Source: Mycetocola zhadangensis (GTDB lineage: Bacteria; Actinomycetota; Actinomycetes; Actinomycetales; Microbacteriaceae). From it: DNA of 64,000 nucleotides. Of the stretch, positions 34,724 through 45,009 are shown one piece after another (within the stretch, counting starts at the first letter, position 1; each line of letters opens with the position of its first letter). The notes under the pieces are model-generated. The model did not search any database. It was not told where the DNA came from and saw only the letters and a program-made list of their open reading frames with translations. The translations under genes were made by a program, and so were the position numbers. The DNA lies in assembly GCF_003668565.1 (NCBI RefSeq), contig NZ_RCWJ01000001.1, positions 62,001 through 126,000 on the forward strand, written 5' to 3'.

Positions 34724-35422
34724 ATGACCGACGCAACTCGCATCGCAACGGTCGACGTTCTCGACACCAAGGGAAAGAAGACCGGATCGGTCGATCTTCC
34801 CGCCGAGGTGTTCGACGTCCAGACCAACATCCCGCTCATCCACCAGGTCGTTGTTGCTCAGCTCGCAGCAGCCCGCCAGGGAACTCACAAGACCAAGGGT
34901 CGTGGCGAGGTTTCTGGTGCAGGCCGCAAGCCGTTCAAGCAGAAGGGAACCGGTCGCGCTCGTCAGGGCTCGATCCGTGCTCCTCAGATGCGCGGCGGTG
35001 GCATCGTCCACGGTCCAGTGCCCCGCGACTACTCGCAGCGCACCCCCAAGAAGATGATTGCTGCTGCACTCCGCGGCGCACTCTCCGACCGCGCACGCGG
35101 CGAGCGTATCCACGTTGTGGAGACCTTCGTCGTCGCCGAGGAACGTGTCACCAAGGCAACCACCGAGTACCTGACGCAGATCGCCAACTCGGAGAACGTT
35201 CTCATCGTTCTCGAGCGCGACGATGTGCTCAGCTACAAGGCTGTCCGCAACATCCCATCCGTTCACGTCATCAACTTCGACCAGCTGAACGCGTACGACG
35301 TTCTCGTCTCGGACGACATCATCTTCACCAAGGCCGCGTTCGACGCTTTCGTCGCCGGTCCGGTCAAGGGCAAGTCGGTCAAGGCAGTTGCTTCGTCTGC
35401 TGACGTCACTGAGGAGGCCTAG
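34724..35422 (+). CDS. rplD: 50S ribosomal protein L4
   Basis: 232 aa. The extended loop ([27 protein letters not shown], here only described) lies at about residues 56-85 and lines the exit tunnel; the C-terminal globular part follows. In enterobacteria L4 represses the S10 operon, but whether it does so here cannot be seen. The next gene starts 2 bp after the stop. Confidence 0.97.
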   Translation: MTDATRIATVDVLDTKGKKTGSVDLPAEVFDVQTNIPLIHQVVVAQLAAARQGTHKTKGRGEVSGAGRKPFKQKGTGRARQGSIRAPQMRGGGIVHGPVPRDYSQRTPKKMIAAALRGALSDRARGERIHVVETFVVAEERVTKATTEYLTQIANSENVLIVLERDDVLSYKAVRNIPSVHVINFDQLNAYDVLVSDDIIFTKAAFDAFVAGPVKGKSVKAVASSADVTEEA

Positions 35423-35424
35423 TC

Positions 35425-35724
35425 ATGTCCAACATTCACAAGGACCCGCGCGACATCATCATCTCGCCGGTGGTCTCCGAGAAGAGCTACGGCTTGATCG
35501 ACGAGGGTAAGTACACCTTCGTTGTCGACCCCCGTTCGAACAAGACCGAGATCAAGCTCGCTATCGAGAAGATCTTCAAGGTCGAGGTCGCGTCCGTCAA
35601 CACACTGAACCGCACAGGTAAGACTCGTCGTACCAAGTTCGGTATCGGCAAGCGCAAGGACACCAAGCGTGCGATCGTCACGCTCAAGTCCGGTTCCATC
35701 GACATCTTCACGGCTGTCGGCTAA
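35425..35724 (+). CDS. rplW: 50S ribosomal protein L23
   Basis: 99 aa, with [14 protein letters not shown] at the N-terminus and the [12 protein letters not shown] loop. L23 is at the tunnel exit and docks trigger factor and SRP. Coordinates are fixed by the tight spacing to rplD and the AGGAGGCC ribosome-binding site overlapping the end of rplD. Confidence 0.97.
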   Translation: MSNIHKDPRDIIISPVVSEKSYGLIDEGKYTFVVDPRSNKTEIKLAIEKIFKVEVASVNTLNRTGKTRRTKFGIGKRKDTKRAIVTLKSGSIDIFTAVG

Positions 35725-35742
35725 GGGGCGTAAGGAAAAACT

Positions 35743-36582
35743 ATGGCTATTCGCAAATACAAGCCCACGACACCTGGTCGTCGCGGATCGAGCGTTGCTG
35801 ATTTCGCTGAAATCACCCGCTCGACCCCGGAGAAGTCGCTTCTGCGTCCGCTCTCCAAGACCGGTGGTCGCAACAACCAGGGCCGCATCACGACCCGTCA
35901 CATCGGTGGTGGCCACAAGCGCCAGTACCGCGTTATCGACTTCCGTCGTAACGACAAGGACGGCGTCAACGCCCGTGTCGCTCACATCGAGTACGACCCC
36001 AACCGCACGGCGCGCATCGCGCTCCTGCACTACGTTGACGGCACCAAGCGCTACATCCTCGCTCCCAACAAGCTCTCACAGGGCGACGTTGTCGAGTCGG
36101 GCGCAAGCGCTGACATCAAGCCGGGCAACAACCTGCCGCTGAAGAACATCCCAACCGGTACCGTCATCCACGCAATCGAATTGCGTCCGGGTGGAGGCGC
36201 CAAGATGGCACGTTCAGCAGGCGCATCGGTTCGTCTCGTCGCCAAGGACGGCCCCTACGCGCAGCTCCGCCTGCCGTCGGGTGAAATCCGCAACGTCGAC
36301 GCACGCTGCCGCGCAACCATCGGCGAGGTCGGCAACGCCGAGCAGTCGAACATCAACTGGGGTAAGGCCGGCCGCAGCCGCTGGAAGGGCATCCGCCCGA
36401 CCGTCCGCGGTGTCGCCATGAACCCGGTCGACCACCCGCACGGTGGTGGTGAGGGCAAGACCTCCGGTGGACGTCACCCGGTCAGCCCGTGGGGTCAGAA
36501 AGAAGGCCGCACCCGCCACCCGAACAAGGAAAGCGACAAGCTCATCGTTCGTCGCCGTACCGCCACCAAGAAGCGTAAGTAG
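35743..36582 (+). CDS. rplB: 50S ribosomal protein L2
   Basis: 279 aa, full length. Conserved [25 protein letters not shown] and the C-terminal [13 protein letters not shown] loop with the His implicated in peptidyl transfer-centre structure. An essential core protein of the 50S subunit. The ribosome-binding site is AAGGAAAAACT. Confidence 0.98.
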   Translation: MAIRKYKPTTPGRRGSSVADFAEITRSTPEKSLLRPLSKTGGRNNQGRITTRHIGGGHKRQYRVIDFRRNDKDGVNARVAHIEYDPNRTARIALLHYVDGTKRYILAPNKLSQGDVVESGASADIKPGNNLPLKNIPTGTVIHAIELRPGGGAKMARSAGASVRLVAKDGPYAQLRLPSGEIRNVDARCRATIGEVGNAEQSNINWGKAGRSRWKGIRPTVRGVAMNPVDHPHGGGEGKTSGGRHPVSPWGQKEGRTRHPNKESDKLIVRRRTATKKRK

Positions 36583-36594
36583 GAGTTGTAGAAG

Positions 36595-36876
36595 ATGCCA
36601 CGCAGTCTTAAGAAGGGCCCCTTCGTTGATGACCACCTGCTCCGCAAGGTGGTTCGTGCGAACGAGGCCAACAGCAAAAACGTCATCAAGACCTGGTCGC
36701 GCCGTTCGATGATTGTCCCCAACATGCTTGGGCACACCATCGCGGTGCACGACGGTCGCAAGCACATCCCGGTGTTCATCACCGAGTCGATGGTCGGGCA
36801 CAAGCTCGGCGAGTTTGCACCCACCCGCACCTTCCGTGGACACGTGAAGGATGACAAGAAGGGTCGTCGCCGCTAA
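36595..36876 (+). CDS. rpsS: 30S ribosomal protein S19
   Basis: 93 aa, standard. [15 protein letters not shown] at the start and [13 protein letters not shown] near the end are diagnostic. It binds 16S rRNA in the 30S head with S13. AGGAGTTGTAGAAG precedes the ATG. Confidence 0.98.
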   Translation: MPRSLKKGPFVDDHLLRKVVRANEANSKNVIKTWSRRSMIVPNMLGHTIAVHDGRKHIPVFITESMVGHKLGEFAPTRTFRGHVKDDKKGRRR

Positions 36877-36901
36877 CGCGGTGACGAAAAGGAGGAGAGA
36901 A

Positions 36902-37267
36902 ATGGTGGAGTCAGTCGCACGAGTGCGTCACATCCGCGTCACCCCCATGAAGGCCCGCCGCGTCGTCAACATGATCCGCGGAAAGCAGGCCACCGAGGCC
37001 CTGGCCATTCTGAAGTTTGCACCTCAGGGTGCGTCAGAGCCCGTCTACAAGCTGGTTGCTTCTGCTATCGCGAACGCTCGCGTCAAGGCAGACAAGGACA
37101 ACCAGTTCCTGGACGAGCAGGACCTGTACATCGCCAAGGCATACGTTGACGAGGGTGCAACCCTCAAGCGTTTCCAGCCGCGTGCACAGGGCCGGGCATT
37201 CCAGATTCTGAAGCGCACCAGCCACATCACTGTTGTGCTCGCCACTCCTGAGGAGGGTACGAAGTAA
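36902..37267 (+). CDS. rplV: 50S ribosomal protein L22
   Basis: 121 aa. ATG 36902 is chosen because a near-perfect AAAGGAGGAGAG lies just upstream and because the sequence from [17 protein letters not shown] is conserved; the longer in-frame start overlaps rpsS without similarity. The beta-hairpin ([15 protein letters not shown]) lines the exit tunnel and is the macrolide-relevant region. The stop overlaps the rpsC start. Confidence 0.97.
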   Translation: MVESVARVRHIRVTPMKARRVVNMIRGKQATEALAILKFAPQGASEPVYKLVASAIANARVKADKDNQFLDEQDLYIAKAYVDEGATLKRFQPRAQGRAFQILKRTSHITVVLATPEEGTK

Positions 37268-38022
37268 TGGGTCAGAAAGTAAATCCATACGGCTTCCGCC
37301 TCGGCATCACCACCGACCACGTGTCGCGTTGGTTCGCCGACAGCACCAAGCCTGGCCAGCGCTACAGCGACTACGTTGCTGAAGACGTCAAGATCCGTCG
37401 CCTGCTCGGCACCTCGCTTGACCGCGCCGGTGTTTCGCGCATCGAGATCGAGCGCACCCGTGACCGCGTCCGCGTCGACATTCACACCGCCCGTCCGGGT
37501 ATTGTGATCGGTCGCCGTGGCGCTGAAGCGGAGCGTATTCGTACCGACCTCGAGAAGCTCACGGGCAAGCAGATCCAGCTGAACATCCTCGAGGTCAAGA
37601 ACCCCGAAGCTGACGCTCAGCTGGTTGCACAGGGCATCGCCGAGCAGCTCTCCGCACGTGTGGCTTTCCGCCGCGCGATGCGTAAGGGTCTGCAGGGCGC
37701 CCAGCGCACCTCGACAGTCAAGGGTGTCCGCATCCAGGTCTCCGGCCGCCTCGGCGGCGCCGAGATGAGCCGTTCGGAGTTCTACCGCGAAGGCCGTGTG
37801 CCGCTGCACACGCTCCGCGCGAACATCGACTACGGCTTCTACGAGGCAAAGACCACCTTCGGCCGTATCGGCGTGAAGGTCTGGATCTACAAGGGCGACA
37901 TCACCAACAAGGAACTCGCTCGCGAGCAGGCAAACGCTAAGTCGAGCCGTCCCGAGCGCAGTGACCGTCCGCGTCGCGCACCTCGTGCAGACGCACCGGT
38001 TGCAGAAGGGGCTACGGCTTAA
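37267..38022 (+). CDS. rpsC: 30S ribosomal protein S3
   Basis: 251 aa. [15 protein letters not shown] start, KH domain with [12 protein letters not shown], and the C-terminal [13 protein letters not shown] part that forms the mRNA entry site. The last 30 residues are a basic, Pro/Arg/Ala-rich tail, slightly longer than in enterobacteria. One-base overlap with rplV (TAATG). Confidence 0.98.
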   Translation: MGQKVNPYGFRLGITTDHVSRWFADSTKPGQRYSDYVAEDVKIRRLLGTSLDRAGVSRIEIERTRDRVRVDIHTARPGIVIGRRGAEAERIRTDLEKLTGKQIQLNILEVKNPEADAQLVAQGIAEQLSARVAFRRAMRKGLQGAQRTSTVKGVRIQVSGRLGGAEMSRSEFYREGRVPLHTLRANIDYGFYEAKTTFGRIGVKVWIYKGDITNKELAREQANAKSSRPERSDRPRRAPRADAPVAEGATA

Positions 38023-38024
38023 TC

Positions 38025-38444
38025 ATGCTTATTCCACGTCGTGTCAAGCACCGCAAGCAGCACCGTCCACACCGCACTGGCCAGGCCACCGGTGGAACCG
38101 TTGTCAGCTTCGGAGAGTACGGCATTCAGGCCCTCACACCCGCTTATGTGACCAACCGTCAGATCGAGTCCGCTCGTATCGCCATGACGCGTCACATCAA
38201 GCGTGGTGGAAAGGTCTGGATCAACATCTACCCCGACCGTCCGCTCACCAAGAAGCCTGCTGAAACCCGCATGGGTTCCGGTAAGGGTTCGCCCGAGTGG
38301 TGGGTCGCTAACGTCAAGCCCGGCCGTGTGCTCTTCGAGGTTGCTGGTGTCCCCGAGACACTCGCCCGCGAAGCACTGACCCGTGCAATCCACAAGCTGC
38401 CTCTCAAGGCACGCATCATCAAGCGCGAGGAGGGCGACGCATAA
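38025..38444 (+). CDS. rplP: 50S ribosomal protein L16
   Basis: 139 aa, standard. [15 protein letters not shown] at the N-terminus and [13 protein letters not shown] in the middle, with the conserved Arg equivalent hydroxylated in some bacteria. L16 organises the A-site tRNA region. Two bases separate it from rpsC. Confidence 0.98.
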   Translation: MLIPRRVKHRKQHRPHRTGQATGGTVVSFGEYGIQALTPAYVTNRQIESARIAMTRHIKRGGKVWINIYPDRPLTKKPAETRMGSGKGSPEWWVANVKPGRVLFEVAGVPETLAREALTRAIHKLPLKARIIKREEGDA

Positions 38445-38770
38445 TGGCGATCGGTTCCAAGGAGCTCACCCCCGTTGAGCTCGACACATTTGAAGACGAA
38501 CGTCTTGTCGACGAGCTGCGCAAGGCCAAGGAAGAGCTGTTCAACCTGCGCTTCCAGTCGGCTACCGGCCAGCTCGAGACACACGGCCGCCTGCGCGCTG
38601 TAAAGCGTGACATCGCTCGCATCTACACGGTTATCCGTGAGCGCGAGCTCGGCATTCGGGCCACCCCGGTTGCGGCCCCTGCTGCGGCTCCGGCCAAGGC
38701 TGCGAAGAAGACCAAGAAGAAGGATGCCGTTGACGCGGCACCCGAAACCGAGACTGAGGAGGCCAAGTAA
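38444..38770 (+). CDS. rpmC: 50S ribosomal protein L29 with C-terminal extension
   Basis: 108 aa against the usual 60-80. The core ([15 protein letters not shown], then [16 protein letters not shown]) ends near residue 70. The remainder is an Ala/Lys-rich then acidic tail ([23 protein letters not shown]-type, residues 75-108). L29 sits near the tunnel exit, so the tail would be exposed near nascent chains. Overlaps both neighbours by one base. Confidence 0.95.
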   Translation: MAIGSKELTPVELDTFEDERLVDELRKAKEELFNLRFQSATGQLETHGRLRAVKRDIARIYTVIRERELGIRATPVAAPAAAPAKAAKKTKKKDAVDAAPETETEEAK

Positions 38771-39084
38771 TGGCTAAGTCTGACGCTAAGGGCGCAGCTC
38801 CCGAGGTCGCCGCAGCAGAGGCTGAGGCCGTTGTCCGTGGCTACCGCAAGACCGCACGTGGCTATGTCATCAGCGACCGCATGGACAAGACCATCGTCGT
38901 TGAGGTCGAGGACCGCGTAAAGCACCCGCTTTACGGCAAGGTCATCCGCCGCACCTCCAAGAGGAAGGTGCACGACGAGCTCAACGGCGCCGGCATCGGC
39001 GACCTCGTCCTGATCAGCGAGACCCGTCCGCTCAGCGCTACCAAGCGCTGGCGCCTGGTCGAGATCCTCGAGAAGGCCAAGTAA
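38770..39084 (+). CDS. rpsQ: 30S ribosomal protein S17 with N-terminal extension
   Basis: 104 aa; the S17 core ([19 protein letters not shown] to the end) is preceded by about 25 Ala/Glu-rich residues beyond the normal start. S17 is an early 30S assembly protein. No better internal start with a ribosome-binding site is seen, so the extension is probably real. Last gene before a 34-bp gap, which contains GAAGGAG for rplN. Confidence 0.95.
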   Translation: MAKSDAKGAAPEVAAAEAEAVVRGYRKTARGYVISDRMDKTIVVEVEDRVKHPLYGKVIRRTSKRKVHDELNGAGIGDLVLISETRPLSATKRWRLVEILEKAK

Positions 39085-39118
39085 GCCCCCGCGGCTTGCT
39101 TGAGCGAAGGAGTAAAAA

Positions 39119-39487
39119 GTGATTCAACAGGAATCCAGAGTCAAGGTTGCCGACAACACCGGCGCCAAGGAGCTTCTCACCATCCGCGTTCTCGGTGGAT
39201 CCGGTCGTCGTTACGCCAGCCTTGGCGACACGATTGTCGCCACTGTGAAGGACGCGATCCCGGGCGGAAACGTCAAGAAGGGTGACGTCGTCAAGGCGGT
39301 CATCGTTCGCACCAAGAAGGAAGTTCGTCGTCAGGACGGCTCCTACATCAAGTTCGATGAGAACGCAGCAGTGATTTTGAAGAACGACGGCGACCCCCGC
39401 GGTACCCGTATCTTCGGACCGGTCGGTCGCGAGCTTCGCGACAAGAAGTTCATGAAGATCGTCTCGCTGGCACCGGAGGTTATTTAG
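39119..39487 (+). CDS. rplN: 50S ribosomal protein L14
   Basis: 122 aa. GTG 39119 after [31 protein letters not shown] start and [13 protein letters not shown] are diagnostic. First gene of the spc segment; the 34-bp gap shows no promoter, so it is probably read through from the S10 genes. Confidence 0.98.
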   Translation: MIQQESRVKVADNTGAKELLTIRVLGGSGRRYASLGDTIVATVKDAIPGGNVKKGDVVKAVIVRTKKEVRRQDGSYIKFDENAAVILKNDGDPRGTRIFGPVGRELRDKKFMKIVSLAPEVI

Positions 39488-39489
39488 TC

Positions 39490-39849
39490 ATGGCGAAGAT
39501 CAAAAAGGGCGACCTCGTCCAGGTCATCTCAGGCGCAACCCAGGCTCGCGGCGGTTCACGCGGCAAGCAGGGTCGTGTCCTCCAGGTCCTGGTCGAGAAG
39601 AACCGCGTCATCGTTGAGGGCGTTAACTACGTCACCAAGCACGTCCGCCAGGGTCAGACCCAGCGCGGAACGAAGACCGGTGGCGTCGAGACACACGAGG
39701 CTCCGATCCACATCTCGAATGTGGCTCTCGTTGACCCCGAGACCAAGAAGCCGACGCGAGTTGGCCACCGTAATGAGCAAGTAACGAAGAACGGCGTCAC
39801 CAAGACGGTCCGCGTTCGTTACGCCAAGAAGTCAGGTAAGGACCTTTAA
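39490..39849 (+). CDS. rplX: 50S ribosomal protein L24
   Basis: 119 aa. [16 protein letters not shown] motif at the N-terminus, then [11 protein letters not shown]. An assembly initiator of the 50S subunit. The stop shares a base with the rplE start. Confidence 0.97.
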   Translation: MAKIKKGDLVQVISGATQARGGSRGKQGRVLQVLVEKNRVIVEGVNYVTKHVRQGQTQRGTKTGGVETHEAPIHISNVALVDPETKKPTRVGHRNEQVTKNGVTKTVRVRYAKKSGKDL

Positions 39850-40436
39850 TGACTGACACGGCAGTGGAGGCTGGCAAAATCCAGCCCCGCCTCAAGCAGA
39901 AGTACAAGGCAGAGATCCAGCAGCAGCTGCTCAAGGACCTCGGCCTGACCAACGTTCACCAGATTCCGACGCTCACCAAGATCGTCGTGAACATGGGTGT
40001 CGGCGAGGCAGCCCGCGATGGCAAGATCATCGACGGTGCAGTTGCCGACCTGACCAAGATCACCGGTCAGAAGCCGCAGGTTACCAAGGCACGCAAGTCG
40101 ATCGCACAGTTCAAGCTGCGCGAAGGACAGCCCATTGGAACCCACGTAACGCTTCGTGGCGACCGCATGTGGGAGTTCCTCGACCGCCTGCTGAGCCTCG
40201 CGCTTCCTCGTATCCGCGACTTCCGCGGCCTGAGCCCGAAGCAGTTCGATGGCACGGGTAACTACACCTTCGGTCTGACCGAGCAGTCGATGTTCCACGA
40301 AATCGACCAGGACAAAATCGACCGCGTCCGCGGAATGGACATCACCGTTGTTACGACGGCGAAGTCCGACGAGCAGGGCCGCGCGCTTCTCAAGGCGCTC
40401 GGATTCCCCTTCACGTCAACAGACTCAGCAAAGTAG
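39849..40436 (+). CDS. rplE: 50S ribosomal protein L5
   Basis: 195 aa. Conserved [11 protein letters not shown] and [16 protein letters not shown]5 binds 5S rRNA and contacts the P-site tRNA. The first 15 residues are a short, variable extension. No rpsN follows; instead a 223-bp non-coding gap with a hairpin comes next. Confidence 0.97.
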   Translation: MTDTAVEAGKIQPRLKQKYKAEIQQQLLKDLGLTNVHQIPTLTKIVVNMGVGEAARDGKIIDGAVADLTKITGQKPQVTKARKSIAQFKLREGQPIGTHVTLRGDRMWEFLDRLLSLALPRIRDFRGLSPKQFDGTGNYTFGLTEQSMFHEIDQDKIDRVRGMDITVVTTAKSDEQGRALLKALGFPFTSTDSAK

Positions 40437-40443
40437 CGGTAGA

Positions 40444-40471
40444 GTGGGTCGGTTGCTTGCAGCCGGCCCAC
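40444..40471 (+). terminator. Hairpin in the rplE-rpsH gap
   Basis: GTGGGTCGG (40444-40452) pairs with CCGGCCCAC (40463-40471), 9 bp with one G-U pair, 10-nt loop. A T-rich run (gatttttctcg) lies some 25 nt further on. It may be an attenuator at the place where rpsN normally sits. The rest of the gap (to 40659) holds no ORF with an S14 zinc-finger pattern; the ribosome-binding site AAAGGAA precedes rpsH. Confidence 0.5.
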
Positions 40472-40659
40472 ACTGCGGTCGCTGACAACTGAAGATTTTT
40501 CTCGCACGGCTGCGCCGGCACCTTTTTGGCAACAATCAGGTGTCCGGCGCACTCGAGCGTGGAGATCAGGGGGGCGGAGCATCCGTTTCTCCCCTAACCA
40601 CCACAGGTCGTCATTCGTGTAACGGGTGAACGAAACCTGGTGAACAAAGGAAATAACAC

Positions 40660-41058
40660 ATGACAATGACAGATCCGGTCGCAGACATGCTGACCAGACT
40701 GCGCAACGCGAACTCGGCGCACCACGACACCGTGTCCATGCCGCACTCGAAGCTCAAGAGCCACATCGCAGACATCCTCACCTCTGAGGGATACATCGCA
40801 GGGTGGGAAGTTGCTGACGCTCGCGTCGGACAGACCCTCACGCTGAACCTTAAGTTCGGCCCGAACCGCGAGCGCTCCATCGTGGGCATCAAGCGTGTTT
40901 CGAAGCCCGGCCTCCGTGTCTACGCAAAGTCGACGGAGATCCCCAAGGTTCTCGGCGGCCTCGGCGTCGCCATCCTGTCCACCTCCTCTGGTCTGCTCAC
41001 AGACCGGCAGGCTGAGAAGAAGGGCGTGGGCGGAGAAATTCTCGCCTACGTGTGGTAG
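40660..41058 (+). CDS. rpsH: 30S ribosomal protein S8
   Basis: 132 aa. [18 protein letters not shown] start and the C-terminal [12 protein letters not shown], the rRNA-binding signature. S8 is a primary 16S-binding protein and the repressor of spc operons in enterobacteria. ATG 40660 has AAAGGAA at a good distance. Confidence 0.98.
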   Translation: MTMTDPVADMLTRLRNANSAHHDTVSMPHSKLKSHIADILTSEGYIAGWEVADARVGQTLTLNLKFGPNRERSIVGIKRVSKPGLRVYAKSTEIPKVLGGLGVAILSTSSGLLTDRQAEKKGVGGEILAYVW

Positions 41059-41064
41059 CCAGAT

Positions 41065-41601
41065 ATGTCGCGTATTGGAAGACTTCCCATTGAGATCCCT
41101 GCAGGGGTCACCGTATCGGTCGACGGCTCAGCTGTCACCGTCAAGGGCCCGAAGGGTGAGCTGGCACTGAACGCAGCTAGCCCCATCGAGGTCAAGGTTG
41201 AGGATGGCCAGGTTCTGGTCACCCGTCCCGACGACGAGCGCGAGTCGCGTTCGCTGCACGGACTCACCCGCACACTCATCAGCAACCAGATCATCGGCGT
41301 CACACAGGGCTACACCAAGGGCCTTGAAGTTGTCGGAACCGGTTACCGCGTGGCACAGAAGGGCAGCTCGGTTGAGTTCGCCCTCGGTTTCTCCCACCCG
41401 GTCCTGATTGACCCGCCTGCCGGCATCACACTCACCGTCGAGGGCAACAACAAGCTCACGGTGTCTGGTATCGACAAGCAGGCCGTCGGCGAGGCTGCTG
41501 CCAACATTCGTAAGATTCGCAAGCCTGAGCCGTACAAGGGCAAGGGTGTGCGTTACGCCGGCGAGATTGTTCGCCGCAAGGCCGGAAAGGCTGGTAAGTA
41601 A
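41065..41601 (+). CDS. rplF: 50S ribosomal protein L6
   Basis: 178 aa, standard. [15 protein letters not shown] start and the C-terminal [15 protein letters not shown] signature. L6 lies near the GTPase-associated centre at the base of the L7/L12 stalk. It has short gaps to both neighbours. Confidence 0.98.
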   Translation: MSRIGRLPIEIPAGVTVSVDGSAVTVKGPKGELALNAASPIEVKVEDGQVLVTRPDDERESRSLHGLTRTLISNQIIGVTQGYTKGLEVVGTGYRVAQKGSSVEFALGFSHPVLIDPPAGITLTVEGNNKLTVSGIDKQAVGEAAANIRKIRKPEPYKGKGVRYAGEIVRRKAGKAGK

Positions 41602-41603
41602 CC

Positions 41604-41963
41604 ATGGCCGTAAAGTCCAAGTCGGCTGCCCGTGACCGTCGTCACGCGCGCCTCCGTAAGAAGATCGAGGGAACAGCGGTTCGTCCGCGCCTCGTCGTGA
41701 CCCGTTCGGCTCGTCACGTATTCGTGCAGGTCGTTGATGACAGCAAGGGCTTCACCCTCGCATCGGCATCGACCCTCGAAGCTGACCTCCGTACCTTTGA
41801 CGGTGACAAGACCGCCAAGGCCAAGAAGGTCGGTGAACTCGTTGCAGAGCGTGCGAAGAGCGCCGGTATCGAAGAAGTCGTTTTTGACCGCGGTGGTAAC
41901 CGTTACGCGGGTCGCGTTGCGGCAATCGCTGAAGGTGCTCGAGAGGGTGGGTTGAACCTGTGA
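41604..41963 (+). CDS. rplR: 50S ribosomal protein L18
   Basis: 119 aa. [18 protein letters not shown] at the N-terminus and [14 protein letters not shown] in the core. It binds 5S rRNA with L5. The stop overlaps the GTG of rpsE (GTGA). Confidence 0.98.
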   Translation: MAVKSKSAARDRRHARLRKKIEGTAVRPRLVVTRSARHVFVQVVDDSKGFTLASASTLEADLRTFDGDKTAKAKKVGELVAERAKSAGIEEVVFDRGGNRYAGRVAAIAEGAREGGLNL

Positions 41964-42676
41964 GTGATGTACAGAAGACCGAAGTTGCGGCTGCTGCAGA
42001 ACTGCCAGCCGTTGAGAAGCCGGTCGAAACCGCTGCTGGAACCGAGAGCTCGGGTCGCACCGACTCACGTGACAGCCGCCGTGGTGGACGCGGAGAGCGC
42101 AATCAGGGCCGCGAGCGTAACAGCCGCGACGCTGACAAGAACCAGTTCCTCGAGCGCGTTGTCACCATCAACCGCGTTTCCAAGGTCGTCAAGGGTGGTC
42201 GTCGCTTCAGCTTCACCGCACTCGTCGTCGTCGGAGACGGTAACGGCATGGTCGGCGTCGGCTACGGCAAGGCTCGCGAAGTGCCTCTCGCCATCTCCAA
42301 GGGTGTTGAGGAAGCGAAGAAGAACTTCTTCCGCGTTCCTCGCGTCGGCTCGTCCATCCCGCACCCCGTCCAGGGTGAGGCAGCCGCAGGTGTTGTTCTC
42401 CTGCGTCCGGCCGCTGCGGGTACCGGTGTTATCGCCGGTGGTCCTGTCCGCGCCGTCCTCGAGTGCGCAGGCATCCACGACGTTCTGAGCAAGTCACTCG
42501 GTTCGTCGAACACGATCAACATCGTTCACGCCACAGTTACGGCGCTGAAGATGCTCGAAGAGCCCCGCGCCGTTGCCGCACGCCGTGGCAAGGAGTACGA
42601 CGAGATCGCTCCTGCCAAGCTGCTGCAGGTCGAGGCCCAGGCCGCTGCTAACGCAGCCGCAAAGGTAGGTGCGTAA
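41960..42676 (+). CDS. rpsE: 30S ribosomal protein S5 with long N-terminal extension
   Basis: 238 aa against about 165. The first 65 residues are acidic, then Arg/Gly/Ser-rich ([14 protein letters not shown]). The S5 core starts near [19 protein letters not shown] and has the conserved [12 protein letters not shown] and the helical [14 protein letters not shown]5 helps decoding fidelity and mRNA unwinding. GTG start overlapping the rplR stop. Confidence 0.96.
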   Translation: MSDVQKTEVAAAAELPAVEKPVETAAGTESSGRTDSRDSRRGGRGERNQGRERNSRDADKNQFLERVVTINRVSKVVKGGRRFSFTALVVVGDGNGMVGVGYGKAREVPLAISKGVEEAKKNFFRVPRVGSSIPHPVQGEAAAGVVLLRPAAAGTGVIAGGPVRAVLECAGIHDVLSKSLGSSNTINIVHATVTALKMLEEPRAVAARRGKEYDEIAPAKLLQVEAQAAANAAAKVGA

Positions 42677-42858
42677 TGGCGTCATTGCGAATCACGCAGA
42701 TCAAATCCAAAATTAGTGAGAAGCAGAACCAGCGCGACACACTGCGTAGCCTGGGACTGAGGCGCATTGGTGCTGTTGTTGTCCGTGAGGACAACTCGCA
42801 GAACCGTGGCTACGTCAACACTGTTGCTCACCTCGTCAAGGTTGAGGAGATCGACTAA
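42676..42858 (+). CDS. rpmD: 50S ribosomal protein L30
   Basis: 60 aa, full length: [20 protein letters not shown] with the LRRIGAVVV segment. One-base overlaps with rpsE and rplO show tight translational coupling. Confidence 0.97.
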   Translation: MASLRITQIKSKISEKQNQRDTLRSLGLRRIGAVVVREDNSQNRGYVNTVAHLVKVEEID

Positions 42859-43526
42859 TGGCTGACAAGAACGACGTCACCGAGGAGACCACCAAAAAGG
42901 CTCCCGCGAAGAAGGCCGCTGCAAAGACGGCTGACACAAAGGCGCCCGCTGCAAAGAAGGCTCCCGCAAAGAAGGCTCCGGCCAAGGCGGCTTCCGCCAA
43001 GGCTGACTCCGCAGCCGCTGACGCCCCCGTGGCCAAGGCTCCTGCGAAGAAGGCCCCCGCCAAGAAGGCTGAGGAGTCCGCTCCTCGCCCGCAGGTGCTC
43101 AAGGTGCACCACCTTCGTCCCGCTGAGGGCTCGAAGAAGGAACGTACCCGTGTTGGTCGCGGTGAAGGCTCAAAGGGTAAGACTGCTGGCCGTGGTACCA
43201 AGGGCACCAAGGCACGCTACTCGGTTCGCCCCGGCTTCGCCGGTGGCCAGCTGCCGCTGCACATGCGTGCTCCGAAGCTGCGCGGGTTCAAGAACCCGTT
43301 CCGCGTCGAGTACCAGGTCGTCAACCTCGAGCGCCTCGCCGAGCTCTACCCGACGGGTGGCGACGTCACAATCGCCGACCTCGTCGCCAAGGGTGCCGTT
43401 CGCAAGAACGAGAAGGTCAAGGTCCTCGGAAACGGCGACATCGACGTGAAGCTGAACATTTCGGTTGACAAAGTCTCCGGATCAGCTGAGCAGAAGATCG
43501 TCGCTGCAGGCGGCTCTGTAAAGTAA
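42858..43526 (+). CDS. rplO: 50S ribosomal protein L15 with histone-like N-terminal extension
   Basis: 222 aa against about 145. The normal L15 starts near residue 79 ([14 protein letters not shown]) and shows [14 protein letters not shown] and [12 protein letters not shown]. The first 75 residues are Ala/Lys/Pro-rich with repeated KKAPAKKA units, like the tails of actinobacterial HU or of histone H1. No internal start with a ribosome-binding site is present before the core. L15 is a late 50S assembly protein; the tail might bind rRNA or DNA. Confidence 0.95.
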   Translation: MADKNDVTEETTKKAPAKKAAAKTADTKAPAAKKAPAKKAPAKAASAKADSAAADAPVAKAPAKKAPAKKAEESAPRPQVLKVHHLRPAEGSKKERTRVGRGEGSKGKTAGRGTKGTKARYSVRPGFAGGQLPLHMRAPKLRGFKNPFRVEYQVVNLERLAELYPTGGDVTIADLVAKGAVRKNEKVKVLGNGDIDVKLNISVDKVSGSAEQKIVAAGGSVK

Positions 43527-43576
43527 AAAAAGAGACGCCGGTCGAGCGCTCGCACTAGCGAGTAGGTCACCGATTG

Positions 43577-43620
43577 TTCGACAGGCCCGGTAATCGAGTA
43601 GATTCGATTGCCGGGCCTGT
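43577..43620 (+). promoter_or_regulatory. 17-bp hairpin with overlapping promoter-like elements before secY
   Basis: ACAGGCCCGGTAATCGA (43581-43597) pairs with TCGATTGCCGGGCCTGT (43604-43620), one G-U pair, 6-nt loop. No T tract follows. TTCGAC (43577-43582) and TAGATT (43599-43604) with a 16-bp spacer could be a promoter for secY-adk-map inside the same segment. So this spot may end or attenuate the spc transcript and restart it. Confidence 0.5.
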
Positions 43621-43686
43621 TCGATACGGGGCCATCAACCGGCATTAAGAGCCGAAATTGTCGGTTCGAAAACCAGGAGGCCTTTT

Positions 43687-45009
43687 TTGTTTAGCGCCGT
43701 TGCGCGGATCTTCCGCACTCCAGACCTTCGACGGAAGATCGGGTTCACACTGGGCATCATCGCCCTGTACCGCCTCGGTTCGTTCGTTCCCGCACCGTTC
43801 GTCGACTTCGGCAACGTCCAGGCCTGCCTGGCGCAGAACCAGGGAACCTCCGGTCTCTACGAGCTCGTCAACCTCTTCTCAGGTGGCGCGCTTCTGCAGC
43901 TGTCGATCTTCGCGCTGGGAATCATGCCGTACATCACGGCCTCGATCATCGTGCAGCTGCTGCGCGTGGTGATCCCTCACTTTGAGACGCTCCACAAGGA
44001 GGGTCAGTCCGGCCAGGGCAAGCTCACCCAGTACACCCGGTACCTCACCATCTTCCTCGGCATCCTGCAGTCGACGACGCTCATCACCGTTGCCCGCTCC
44101 GGCGCGCTGTTCGGTACGAACGCGAGCGCCGAGTGCAGCCAGCTGCTGACGAACGACACCTGGTACGCCGTTCTGCTTATGGTCGTCACCATGACAGCAG
44201 GAACCGGCCTCATCATGTGGTTCGGCGAAATGATCACCGAGCGCGGCGTCGGCAACGGCATGTCGTTGCTCATCTTCACGTCCATCGCAGCCACCTTCCC
44301 GAGCTCGCTCGGCGCCATCTGGGCCGCAAAGGGCTTCGAGACGTTCCTCCTCGTTCTGGCCGTCGGTGTCGTCATCATGATGCTCGTGGTCTTCGTTGAA
44401 CAGTCGCAGAGACGCATTCCTGTTCAGTACGCGAAGCGCATGGTCGGCAGGCGGACCTACGGCGGGAATAACACGTACATCCCGATCAAGGTCAACATGG
44501 CCGGTGTCGTGCCCGTTATCTTCGCCTCGTCCCTCCTGTACCTGCCCGCACTCATCGCGCAGTTCAACACTCCAGCCGCAGGTGAAGAGCCGGCCGCCTG
44601 GGTCACCTGGGTAACCAGCTACCTCGTTCAGGGCGATCACCCGCTGTACATGGCGCTGTACTTCCTGCTCATCGTTGGCTTCACCTACTTCTACGTCGCG
44701 ATCACCTTCAACCCTGAAGAGGTCGCAGACAACATGAAGAAGTACGGCGGGTTCATCCCCGGTATTCGTGCAGGTCGACCGACCGCTGAGTACCTCGACT
44801 ACGTGCTCACCCGAGTCACGCTGCCCGGTTCGGTATACCTCGGACTCGTCGCGTTGATTCCGCTCATCGCTCTCGCCCTGGTCGGAGCGAACGCCAACTT
44901 CCCGTTCGGTGGCGCGTCCATCCTGATCATCGTCGGTGTCGGCCTTGAGACGGTCAAGCAAATCGACTCGCAGCTGCAACAGCGGAACTACGAAGGGCTG
45001 CTCCGATGA
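43687..45009 (+). CDS. secY: Preprotein translocase subunit SecY
   Basis: 440 aa with ten hydrophobic helices, the channel of the Sec system. It opens [17 protein letters not shown] and includes the plug region near residue 60 and the cytoplasmic loop [13 protein letters not shown]. The start is TTG 43687: an AGGAGG box lies 6 nt upstream and no ATG/GTG fits the conserved N-terminus. The last bases overlap adk. The SecYEG complex exports, among others, the lipoprotein and the giant surface protein of this window. Confidence 0.97.
   Translation: MFSAVARIFRTPDLRRKIGFTLGIIALYRLGSFVPAPFVDFGNVQACLAQNQGTSGLYELVNLFSGGALLQLSIFALGIMPYITASIIVQLLRVVIPHFETLHKEGQSGQGKLTQYTRYLTIFLGILQSTTLITVARSGALFGTNASAECSQLLTNDTWYAVLLMVVTMTAGTGLIMWFGEMITERGVGNGMSLLIFTSIAATFPSSLGAIWAAKGFETFLLVLAVGVVIMMLVVFVEQSQRRIPVQYAKRMVGRRTYGGNNTYIPIKVNMAGVVPVIFASSLLYLPALIAQFNTPAAGEEPAAWVTWVTSYLVQGDHPLYMALYFLLIVGFTYFYVAITFNPEEVADNMKKYGGFIPGIRAGRPTAEYLDYVLTRVTLPGSVYLGLVALIPLIALALVGANANFPFGGASILIIVGVGLETVKQIDSQLQQRNYEGLLR

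Noticed and set aside
42890-43080. AAGAAGGC-type DNA repeats
   Set aside because: They encode the Lys/Ala/Pro tail of L15 and stay in frame; not an independent repeat element.
43879-44979. 366-codon minus-strand frame across secY
   Set aside because: Shadow of a highly hydrophobic gene; the translation is Arg/Asp/Glu/His-rich without any domain pattern.
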